Source of the DNA: Gammaproteobacteria bacterium
Lineage (GTDB): Bacteria > Pseudomonadota > Gammaproteobacteria > Steroidobacterales > Steroidobacteraceae
DNA length: 64,000 nucleotides
Assembly: GCA_025359565.1 (NCBI GenBank)
Contig: JANYFY010000026.1
Span: 1 to 64,000 of the forward strand
Reading direction: 5' to 3'
The notes below the pieces were generated by a model. The model worked only from the letters and a program-made list of their open reading frames with translations. It did no database searches and was not told the origin of the DNA. The translations under genes were made by a program, and so were the position numbers. Below, one piece after another: positions 57,578 to 64,000 of this stretch; position 1 is the stretch's first letter, and each line of letters begins with the position of its first letter.

Positions 57578-58912
57578 GTGCACTCGCTTAATTTGACTCA
57601 TGATCCGCAGATCAAAAGCTGGCTAGCCACAGCCAATCGACCGGACGGTAACTTTCCGCTACAGAATTTGCCATTTGCAGTGTTTCGACGCGCTCAAAGT
57701 CACGAGGCATTCCGCGGTGGAGTTGCCATCGGCGATCAGGTGATTGATTTGGCGGCAGTTGCGGCGCTAGTGGCGCGCGACTCGATGAGCTCTTTTAGCG
57801 CCGATGCGATTGTGGCACTAGAGGCCGGACGACTTCAGACGCTTAATCAACTGATGCAACTGGGTCCGCGTTTTTGGAGTGCGCTGCGCCTGGCGTTATT
57901 CGAAGGCTTTCGAACTGGCTCCTCACTGCAGTCCCAGTTGGAGCGCTGCCTTATCCCTCAAGCGGGTGTCGAGTTTACGGTGCCGGCGCAAATCGGTAAC
58001 TACACGGATTTTTACGCGTCGATTTATCATGCTACCGCCGTAGGTCGGTTATTCCGGCCTGACGAGCCTTTATTGCCGAACTACCATTGGCTACCCATTG
58101 GGTATCACGGGCGCGCCTCGTCAATCGGTATTTCGGGGCAGTCATTTCACCGACCGACGGGGCAAATTAAAATTTCAGGTGAATCGGCGCCGGTATTGAA
58201 ACCTAGCGCCCGCTTGGACTACGAGCTTGAGTTGGGTGTATTCGTGGGGACTGGCAATCCGCTGGGCGCGCGGATATCCATTCGCGAAGCAGAATCGCAA
58301 GTTTTTGGTTTGTGCTTGCTCAATGACTGGTCGGCAAGAGACATACAAGCCTGGGAATATCAGCCTTTGGGCCCATTTCTGGCGAAAAATTTTGCGACCA
58401 CGATCTCCCCATGGATTGTCACCCTAGAAGCGTTGGCACCGTTTCGTTCGCCCTGTACGCGGCCCGATGGCCCACCTTTGCTCGATTATTTAGATTCCCT
58501 TAGCAATCGACAGAGCGGGTCGATCGATATTCACCTTGAGACTTTAATTCGCAGCTCGAGCATGCGCGAGGCAAATGTTCCTGCCTATCGTTTAGCATCG
58601 ACGAGTTTCCGCCATTCTTATTGGACTATTGCCCAGTTAGTAGCGCATCACACGATCAATGGGTGTAATTTGCAACCGGGCGATTTGCTGGGTACGGGGA
58701 CTCAGTCGGGACCTACGCCTGCAGAAGCGGGCTCCCTGCTGGAGTTGTCGCAGGGAGGCAAACAAAGCTTCGCGATATCGCCCACTGAACAACGCACATT
58801 TCTCGAAGATGGTGATGTCGTTATCATGCGAGGGTGGTGTGAAAGCCCCAGTGCCACCCGCATCGGCTTTGGTGAAGTCATCGGGCAAGTTCTTCCCGCG
58901 ATGAAGCTTTGA
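57578..58912 (+). CDS. fahA: Fumarylacetoacetase
   Basis: A 444-residue hydrolase cleaving fumarylacetoacetate to fumarate and acetoacetate. DFYASIYHATAVGRLFRPD (metal Asp and catalytic His), NYHWLPIGYHGRASSI, LDYELELGVFVG, LNDWSARDIQAWEYQPLGPFL, and GTQSGPTPAEAGSLLEL are the family blocks. GTG start at 57578, 6 bp after hmgA. No maleylacetoacetate isomerase gene sits in the cluster. Confidence 0.96.
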   Translation: MHSLNLTHDPQIKSWLATANRPDGNFPLQNLPFAVFRRAQSHEAFRGGVAIGDQVIDLAAVAALVARDSMSSFSADAIVALEAGRLQTLNQLMQLGPRFWSALRLALFEGFRTGSSLQSQLERCLIPQAGVEFTVPAQIGNYTDFYASIYHATAVGRLFRPDEPLLPNYHWLPIGYHGRASSIGISGQSFHRPTGQIKISGESAPVLKPSARLDYELELGVFVGTGNPLGARISIREAESQVFGLCLLNDWSARDIQAWEYQPLGPFLAKNFATTISPWIVTLEALAPFRSPCTRPDGPPLLDYLDSLSNRQSGSIDIHLETLIRSSSMREANVPAYRLASTSFRHSYWTIAQLVAHHTINGCNLQPGDLLGTGTQSGPTPAEAGSLLELSQGGKQSFAISPTEQRTFLEDGDVVIMRGWCESPSATRIGFGEVIGQVLPAMKL

Positions 58913-58936
58913 AGTTGCAATAAATTTGAGGTGGCT

Positions 58937-59974
58937 ATGAGTATTGGGAATCCCATGCAAACCGACGGCTTTGAATTCGTCGAGTACGCGGCACCCGAAC
59001 CCGAGGTATTGCGTCAATTATTTGAGCGCATGGGGCTGCCTGCGGTGGCGCGACATCGCAGTAAAAATGTCACGCTACACAAGCATGGCGACATTAATTT
59101 TATCATTAATGCCGAGCCCGATAGCTTCGCTCAAGGATTTGCGCGCGCGCATGGACCCTCGGCCTGTGCTATGGGGTTTAGAGTGGCGGATGCTGCCCTG
59201 GCTTATTCTAGAGCGCTATCCCTAGGCGCTAAGCCGGGACCCATTACTGCAGGTCCAATGGAATTGAATATTCCCTCAATCGAAGGGATTGGCGGTAGTC
59301 TTATTTATTTGGTGGATCGTTACGGCGAGCGCACTATTTATGACGTAGATTTTGTCCCGGTCAAGGGCGTCGCGGTGGCGAGCACTCACCTTACTTTGAT
59401 TGATCATCTGACTCACAACGTGCGTCGCGGCCACATGGATGTATGGTGCGGATTCTACGAGAAATTATTCAATTTCCGCGAAATTCGTTATTTCGCTATT
59501 GAGGGCACTCAGACAGGGTTATTTTCTCGTGCACTGACTTCGCCTTGTGGAAAAATTCGTATCCCGATTAATGAAAGTCAGGACGACAAGAGTCAAATTG
59601 AAGAATATTTAAGAGAATATCAAGGCGAGGGCATACAACACATTGCACTCGCATCCTCCGACATTTATCCCACCGTGGATATTTTGCGGTTACGGGGCAT
59701 CGAATTTCAGGATACACCCGCTACTTATTATGAGCATGTGAATACTCGCGTGAAGGATCATGTTGAAGACACCAGCTCGCTCGCCGCGCGTGGAATTCTT
59801 ATTGATGGGAATCGAGAGAGTGGGATTTTATTGCAGATCTTCACCAAAAATGTGGTGGGGCCGATATTCTTTGAAATCATTCAACGTAAAGGCAATGAAG
59901 GTTTTGGGGAGGGGAATTTTAAAGCGCTGTTTGAGTCCATTGAACTTGATCAGAAACGACGTGGAGTTATTTGA
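58937..59974 (+). CDS. hpd: 4-Hydroxyphenylpyruvate dioxygenase
   Basis: A 345-residue two-domain VOC-fold dioxygenase converting 4-hydroxyphenylpyruvate to homogentisate. C-terminal iron site: STHLTLIDHLTHNV (His), EGIQHIALASSDIY (His) and GPIFFEIIQRKG (Glu). GFGEGNFKALFESIE is the closing helix. ATG 58937 with GAGGTGG upstream is preferred to GTG 58931. Third gene of the tyrosine catabolic operon. Confidence 0.97.
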   Translation: MSIGNPMQTDGFEFVEYAAPEPEVLRQLFERMGLPAVARHRSKNVTLHKHGDINFIINAEPDSFAQGFARAHGPSACAMGFRVADAALAYSRALSLGAKPGPITAGPMELNIPSIEGIGGSLIYLVDRYGERTIYDVDFVPVKGVAVASTHLTLIDHLTHNVRRGHMDVWCGFYEKLFNFREIRYFAIEGTQTGLFSRALTSPCGKIRIPINESQDDKSQIEEYLREYQGEGIQHIALASSDIYPTVDILRLRGIEFQDTPATYYEHVNTRVKDHVEDTSSLAARGILIDGNRESGILLQIFTKNVVGPIFFEIIQRKGNEGFGEGNFKALFESIELDQKRRGVI

Positions 59975-60042
59975 CCGGTTGCAGCGCCGCGCAAAGGCGT
60001 CACGCGGCTTTTAATTCGACAAATCGACCCCATAAACAAAAA

Positions 60043-60912
60043 ATGAGCATGAAACAAGTTTTAAGTGTGCAGGACGCCCCCGAGCCTCATTGGGTCGGCG
60101 ATGGTTTTCCGGTGCGTTCCATGTTCTCCTACCAAGGGGATGCCCAGGCTTTAAGTCCTTTTTTACTATTGGACCACGCGGGTCCGATGCAATTTCCGGC
60201 CGCAACAAAGCCGCGCGGTGTGGGTGAACACCCTCATCGAGGTTTTGAAACGGTCACGATTGTCTACCAGGGCGAGGTGGAACACCGGGATAACAGCGGG
60301 GGTGGCGGGAAAATTGGGCCGGGTGACGTGCAATGGATGACGGCGGCTCGGGGGATTTTGCACGATGAATTTCACTCGCGCGAATTTACCCGTACGGGCG
60401 GCGTATTAGAGATGGTTCAGCTGTGGGTCAATTTGCCCGCCAAGGATAAAATGACGGCGCCGCGTTACCAAAGCTTGCATGCAGCAGAAATTCCGGTCGT
60501 TGACCTGCCTAATGATGCGGGCACGGTGAGGGTGATCGCGGGCGAGTATGCAGGCCATCGTGGCCCCGCGCTGACTTTTACGTCTATTGACGTGTGGGAT
60601 TTAAAGTTACAGGCAGCGCGTCGTGCGGAGTTTAATTTTGCCACGGGACGCACCTTGGCGCTGATTGTGTTGCACGGTTGCGTTCGCATCAACGCGGCCC
60701 AGATCGTCAATGAGTCCCAGATGGTATTGTTGGCGCGTCGCGATAGCGAGGTGTCAATCGAGGCCAATACGGATTCGATTGTGTTGCTGCTCAGCGGTGA
60801 ACCTATTGACGAACCGGTGGTGGGTTACGGTCCATTTGTCATGAATAGCGAGTCCGAGATTCGTCAGGCTATTAGCGATTTCAATACTGGCCAGTTTGGG
60901 AAAAGTCTTTAG
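60043..60912 (+). CDS. Pirin family protein
   Basis: A 289-residue bicupin. N-terminal cupin metal site HPHRGFETVTIVYQGEVEHRD...GDVQWMTAARGILHDEFH, with His/His/His/Glu-type ligands. C-terminal LLLSGEPIDEPVVGYGPFVMNSESEI is the conserved pirin tail. Some pirins are quercetin dioxygenases, others redox-sensing cofactors. ATG 60043 chosen; the longer frame from 59971 overlaps the hpd end with non-conserved residues. Same strand as hpd, 68 bp later. Confidence 0.92.
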   Translation: MSMKQVLSVQDAPEPHWVGDGFPVRSMFSYQGDAQALSPFLLLDHAGPMQFPAATKPRGVGEHPHRGFETVTIVYQGEVEHRDNSGGGGKIGPGDVQWMTAARGILHDEFHSREFTRTGGVLEMVQLWVNLPAKDKMTAPRYQSLHAAEIPVVDLPNDAGTVRVIAGEYAGHRGPALTFTSIDVWDLKLQAARRAEFNFATGRTLALIVLHGCVRINAAQIVNESQMVLLARRDSEVSIEANTDSIVLLLSGEPIDEPVVGYGPFVMNSESEIRQAISDFNTGQFGKSL

Positions 60913-60919
60913 TACGAAG

Positions 60920-60945
60920 TTTAGCTCAAGGGTTTAGCTCAAGGG
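60920..60945. repeat. 13-bp tandem duplication at the end of the lipoprotein gene
   Basis: TTTAGCTCAAGGG occurs twice head-to-tail (60920-60932 and 60933-60945). The stop codon of the minus-strand lipoprotein gene lies at the junction (60934), so the duplication created or preserves the present C-terminus. Confidence 0.85.
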
Positions 60946-61863
60946 ATTAGCGAGAGCGACTGCTTTGTTAACAAAGGTTGCGCCACTAATCTCGGCCAGG
61001 CTAATTCCTCGATTCACATCCAGTCCTGTCAATTGCCAGTCATGTACGGCAAGTGGCAGCGGACAAATCAATCGCTCATGAAAACGTGTCGGCCAGCGTA
61101 CCTCATGAAGTGTTATATGCTCGAAGGCGTCTACTTCGGCAATCGCGCCGCGCGTTGACTCTAAACCATTAAGCGAGAAACGCACGCGACGCATTAAACG
61201 TTCCTTGATGTCAATGTAGAGTTCCAATTCGTCGGCTGCCGAGAATCCGAGTCCGGGTGCTATATGCACGCGTAGGACATCACATGAGTAGGGATGTCCG
61301 CCTACGACAAGCTTAGCAGCGCCGGCGAGTTGCAGAACGAGGGGTATTTGTTGGTCTTCGTTTAGCGCCAGTAACATCGGTCCCAAGAGGAACAAACTAT
61401 AGCCATCAACTACCAAAGCCGCCGCCGCACGACGCTCACTATTTTTCGCTTCCTCACCATTGAACCAGACAATCACCTCGCCCATGCTGGCATTTAAATT
61501 TCTGACGACCTGCTTGGTGCCTTGGGGTCCGGTGTGGGCTTGCGCGACCATGCGTTCGCTGCGCAGCCATCTTTCTTCCGAACGACCGCGAAAACCAGAG
61601 TCGACTAATACCGGTTGCAATTTTCCCACGAGAGTGTGCCACTTGCCGGCGTAACTGATGCTGAGGTCGTTGATCTTACTCAAGCCGGCAAGTCCATGTG
61701 CCGCGGCGCTCTCCGTGAGGAGTGCTCGCGCTTCTGGACTTGTATTATTTTCTAATTGCGTAAAGCGCGCGCCGCATCCCTGCAACGGTAATAGGGGTAG
61801 CAACAGCGAGGATGTTATTACGCGGCGGATCAAGTTCGGTTTGTCTTGTAAGTCTCTTGTCAT
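60934..61863 (-). CDS. Hypothetical lipoprotein
   Basis: A 309-residue protein with a signal peptide and lipobox (SSLLLPLLPLQGCGARF). I do not recognise a domain. The body contains strand-like stretches (LELYIDIKERLMRRVRFSL, VDAFEHITLHEVRWPTRFHERL) that resemble LolA/LolB-like or outer-membrane lipoprotein-sorting folds, but this is only an impression. It overlaps metR by ATGA, an odd partner for a regulator. Confidence 0.7.
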   Translation of the reverse strand: MTRDLQDKPNLIRRVITSSLLLPLLPLQGCGARFTQLENNTSPEARALLTESAAAHGLAGLSKINDLSISYAGKWHTLVGKLQPVLVDSGFRGRSEERWLRSERMVAQAHTGPQGTKQVVRNLNASMGEVIVWFNGEEAKNSERRAAAALVVDGYSLFLLGPMLLALNEDQQIPLVLQLAGAAKLVVGGHPYSCDVLRVHIAPGLGFSAADELELYIDIKERLMRRVRFSLNGLESTRGAIAEVDAFEHITLHEVRWPTRFHERLICPLPLAVHDWQLTGLDVNRGISLAEISGATFVNKAVALANPLS

Positions 61864-62786
61864 AGCGGCGTTACGCCCGCAAGGTCGGTCAGGCTCATAG
61901 CGCGCGTGAGCTCTATGAACTCGCGGATGTAGGCTGCGGCGCTACCTGCTCGAGTGGTCGCTGCATAAAGTTCGCAATGTAAACCGCTGCGACCGATGGG
62001 ACGTGATATGACGTAGCCTCGCGCAAGGTAGTGACCCACTGTCCAGGCTGGCAGTGCCGCGATGCCGCGACCACTTGCGACTAACTGGAGTATGGCTACG
62101 GTTAACTCGGCCGTTCGCCTGCGGGGGTGTATACGCGCGGGCACTAGGCAGTGCTTCATCACATCGAGTAACTCGTCTGGCACGGGGTAGGTGATGAGGG
62201 TTTCATCAGCGAAATCTTCTGCTTCGAGCCATGGCTTTGCGCTAAGGCGGTGGCGTGGACTCATAAGGGCAACGCTCTCGTAGCGAAATAGCGGGCTAAA
62301 TACTGCGTTTTGCCGCGCATCTTGCGGATCATGCATGATGGCGATTTCGGCTTCGTTGCGTTCAATTAATGGGAGAGGGTCGACAACGAACCCGGAAATG
62401 ATATCGAGCTCTACTTCGGGCCACAGCGAGCGGTAGGCATCCATGGCCGGCATGAGCCAGTCAAAACAATTATGGCATTGTACGGCGATGCGCAGGGGAC
62501 CTGCATGACCTTCAGCTAATCGGGCAATATCGCGGCCCGACTCTGCGACTTGAGGCAGTACTGCCTGTGCGAGTGCGAGTAGACGCTGTCCGATGGCGGT
62601 AAATCGTAGGGGGCGCACGTTTTTTTCGACCAACGCCGCGCCGTAATGTGTTTCGAGAGCTTTTAATTGATGAGAGAGGGCTGATTGGGTCAAGAATAGG
62701 CGTGCCGCTGCCTTGGACAAACTGCCGCATTCCGATAATGCCAACAGTGTTTCGAGATGACGGAGTTCGAGGGCGGTCGACGGCAT
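61860..62786 (-). CDS. metR: LysR-type regulator MetR
   Basis: A 308-residue LysR protein. N-terminal helix-turn-helix LLALSECGSLSKAAARLFLTQSALSHQLKALE, and a substrate domain with CHNCFDWLMPAMDAYR, the MetR-type block, and SGRGIAALPAW. MetR responds to homocysteine and activates methionine genes including metF. It is divergent from metF, with only 20 bp between starts. The gap contains TTCAT-TTCCTAT-ATGAA, a dyad that could be a MetR site. Confidence 0.9.
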   Translation of the reverse strand: MPSTALELRHLETLLALSECGSLSKAAARLFLTQSALSHQLKALETHYGAALVEKNVRPLRFTAIGQRLLALAQAVLPQVAESGRDIARLAEGHAGPLRIAVQCHNCFDWLMPAMDAYRSLWPEVELDIISGFVVDPLPLIERNEAEIAIMHDPQDARQNAVFSPLFRYESVALMSPRHRLSAKPWLEAEDFADETLITYPVPDELLDVMKHCLVPARIHPRRRTAELTVAILQLVASGRGIAALPAWTVGHYLARGYVISRPIGRSGLHCELYAATTRAGSAAAYIREFIELTRAMSLTDLAGVTPL

Positions 62787-62806
62787 GAGCTGGATTCATT
62801 TCCTAT

Positions 62807-63715
62807 ATGAAGATAATGAGTTTGAATCATAGCGCGACTGATCGCATGCTGCTATTGATGTCAGTTCCCGCTGTTTCATTTGAATTTTTCCCCCCTGTTA
62901 ATGAGGCTGCGGCTCTTCAGCTTTGGGAGGCGGTGCAGCGGCTTGCGCCGTTACAGCCACGTTTTGTGTCGGTGACCTATGGGGCGGATGGGTCCACACA
63001 GTCGCGGACGCATGAGTGTGTATTGAAGATATTGCGCGAAACTGACTTAACTGTAGCGCCGCACTTAACTTGCGTGGGGGCTTCGCGTCAAAAAGTTCTG
63101 GGTATTGCCGAGGATTATTGGCGACAAGGGGTGCGACACCTGGTCGCGTTGAGAGGGGACGTACCGGAAACTGCGCGGGGTGTTAACGGTCGAAAGGATT
63201 CCTCTTGTAGTAGCTTCCCGTATGCGTCGGATTTGGTCGGAGGTTTAAAAACGGCTGTGGACTTTGAAATCTCGGTTGCAGCCTATCCCGAGGGTCATCC
63301 GGAGTCGGGGAGTGTAGAGGCAGATGTTGAGAACCTTTGGCGCAAGATTGATGCCGGGGCGCATCGTGCCATTACGCAATTCTTTTTCGATACGGAGGCG
63401 TTTTTGCGATATCGGGATCGATGCGCGGCGCGCGGAATTGACGTTAAGATCGTGCCGGGGATATTGCCTATCTTACGTTTCTCACAATTGCTGCGCTTCG
63501 CGCAACGCTGTGGAACTGTAATACCTGATTGGCTGCATCGACGTTTCGCTGGTTTAGAGGACGATGTGGAGACTCACGCGATGATTGCGCAGCGCGTGGC
63601 GATCGATCAGGTGCAGCAACTGCAGCGAGAAGGGGTTGATGAATTTCATTTTTATACGTTGAATAAGGCGCCGCTTACCTATGCTGCTTGTGATGCGTTG
63701 GGGTTGCGGGCGTAG
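62807..63715 (+). CDS. metF: Methylenetetrahydrofolate reductase
   Basis: A 302-residue TIM-barrel flavoenzyme reducing methylene-THF to methyl-THF for methionine synthesis. VSFEFFPPVNEAAA (catalytic Glu), RFVSVTYGADGSTQSRT, HLTCVGASRQKVLGI, LVALRGDVPE, AITQFFFD and VPGILPI are canonical. A start at ATG 62858 (MSVPAVSFEFFPP) agrees better with the family length; the listed ATG 62807 adds 17 residues. C1 units from the SoxA reaction would enter here. Confidence 0.95.
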   Translation: MKIMSLNHSATDRMLLLMSVPAVSFEFFPPVNEAAALQLWEAVQRLAPLQPRFVSVTYGADGSTQSRTHECVLKILRETDLTVAPHLTCVGASRQKVLGIAEDYWRQGVRHLVALRGDVPETARGVNGRKDSSCSSFPYASDLVGGLKTAVDFEISVAAYPEGHPESGSVEADVENLWRKIDAGAHRAITQFFFDTEAFLRYRDRCAARGIDVKIVPGILPILRFSQLLRFAQRCGTVIPDWLHRRFAGLEDDVETHAMIAQRVAIDQVQQLQREGVDEFHFYTLNKAPLTYAACDALGLRA

Positions 63716-63722
63716 GTGCCGT

Positions 63723-64000
63723 TTAACCGATGTCGAGCGCGTCGCGCGTCAATAAATAACACGGCTCCATTGCTTGGCTCGGCGGGTACAACTCATGATG
63801 GGTATAGTTAAAACCGACCGCTAGTAGAATTCGACGTGAGGCGTCGTTGGAGGGATGGTGACCTGCGAAGAGCGCCTTCGCTTGGCAGGCGGTAAACGCA
63901 AAGTAGGCCGCTGCGGCGGCCGCTTCGCGGGCAATGCCTTGGCCCCAATGTGAGCGCCGGAGCTGATAGCCGAGTTCGTAAATATGACCGCTGGGGTCAC
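63723..64000 (-). CDS. GNAT-family N-acetyltransferase (RimJ/RimL type), partial
   Basis: The reverse strand from the right edge reads ...GHIYELGYQLRRSHWGQGIAREAAAAAAYFAF...GHHPSNDASRRILLAVGFNYT, ending at TAA 63723. GQGIAREA is the acetyl-CoA pyrophosphate loop, and HPSNDASRRILLAVGF is the motif B region of RimJ/RimL-like acetyltransferases. The N-terminus lies outside the window. Convergent with metF, 7 bp apart. Confidence 0.85.
   Translation of the reverse strand, partial: DPSGHIYELGYQLRRSHWGQGIAREAAAAAAYFAFTACQAKALFAGHHPSNDASRRILLAVGFNYTHHELYPPSQAMEPCYLLTRDALDIG

Noticed and set aside
1-64000. CRISPR arrays, insertion sequences, prophage or replication origin
   Set aside because: No regularly spaced repeats, no transposase or integrase frames, no DnaA-box cluster or phage structural genes were seen.

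Overview
The window reads as chromosome of a free-living proteobacterium, most probably a gammaproteobacterium. Signs are the polA / small-RNA locus / engB order seen in enterics and pseudomonads, an LptM-type lipoprotein next to polA, divergent metR-metF, cysB beside cysH, and an N-acyl-ornithine carbamoyltransferase of the kind known from Xanthomonadales and Bacteroidetes. Placement below class is not possible by eye. Coding density is high, many genes overlap by 4 bp (ATGA/GTGA), and there are no insertion sequences, prophage or CRISPR arrays.

Layout. 1-1100: 5' part of a GH39 glycosidase and a short, apparently decayed stretch. 1100-11728: amine and methylamine catabolism. A histone-deacetylase/acetylpolyamine-hydrolase homologue, a class I glutamine amidotransferase, a cytochrome P450, a glutamine-synthetase-like ligase and a two-motif CDGSH protein face a five-gene operon (Rieske oxygenase, soxB, soxD, soxA, soxG) whose genes all overlap by 4 bp. 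11913-14428: DUF1800/DUF1501 pair. 14448-18932: sulfur assimilation (cysG, cysH, cysB, cysA). 19066-24518: MFS carrier, two-component system (response regulator apparently starting at ACG), and an ECF sigma/FecR operon. 24734-29760: Cys/Met-metabolism PLP enzyme, an intact vapBC with a perfect palindrome, a Tat-linked Mo enzyme with cytochrome b, an FmdA-family amidase, and a second vapB with a truncated vapC. 29842-33932: a second gamma-glutamylation-type cluster (permease, GS-like ligase, N-formylglutamate-amidohydrolase-like, isochorismatase-like). 33955-45311: carbonic anhydrase, tRNA-Arg(CCG), Mo-bisMGD oxidoreductase, GFA protein, DsbA, EngB, a candidate small RNA, PolA, LptM, a beta-barrel protein, a beta-propeller lipoprotein, FKBP isomerase. 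45446-52509: arginine operon argR-argG-(P-loop protein)-argC-argF'-argB-argH. 52600-60912: esterase, Yip1 protein, histone-H1-like protein, YXWGXW lipoprotein, dipeptidase, homogentisate pathway (hmgA, fahA, hpd), pirin. 60934-64000: lipoprotein, metR, metF and the C-terminal end of a GNAT acetyltransferase.

Themes. Two unlinked clusters pair GS-like ligases with hydrolases or oxidases, which suggests amine catabolism through gamma-glutamyl intermediates. One is tied to N-demethylation, whose C1 units (methylene-THF from the SoxA GCV_T domain) could feed MetF. The most unusual locus is the arginine operon. It has no recognisable acetyl-CoA-dependent first step, aminotransferase or deacylase. 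It carries a BioD/DUF1611-like P-loop protein of unknown function and a transcarbamylase with Ala where the acetyl/succinyl specificity residue (Glu or Pro) sits. The polA-engB interval holds a strongly structured RNA candidate with a CCUCC-type loop at the position of Spot 42/ErsA.
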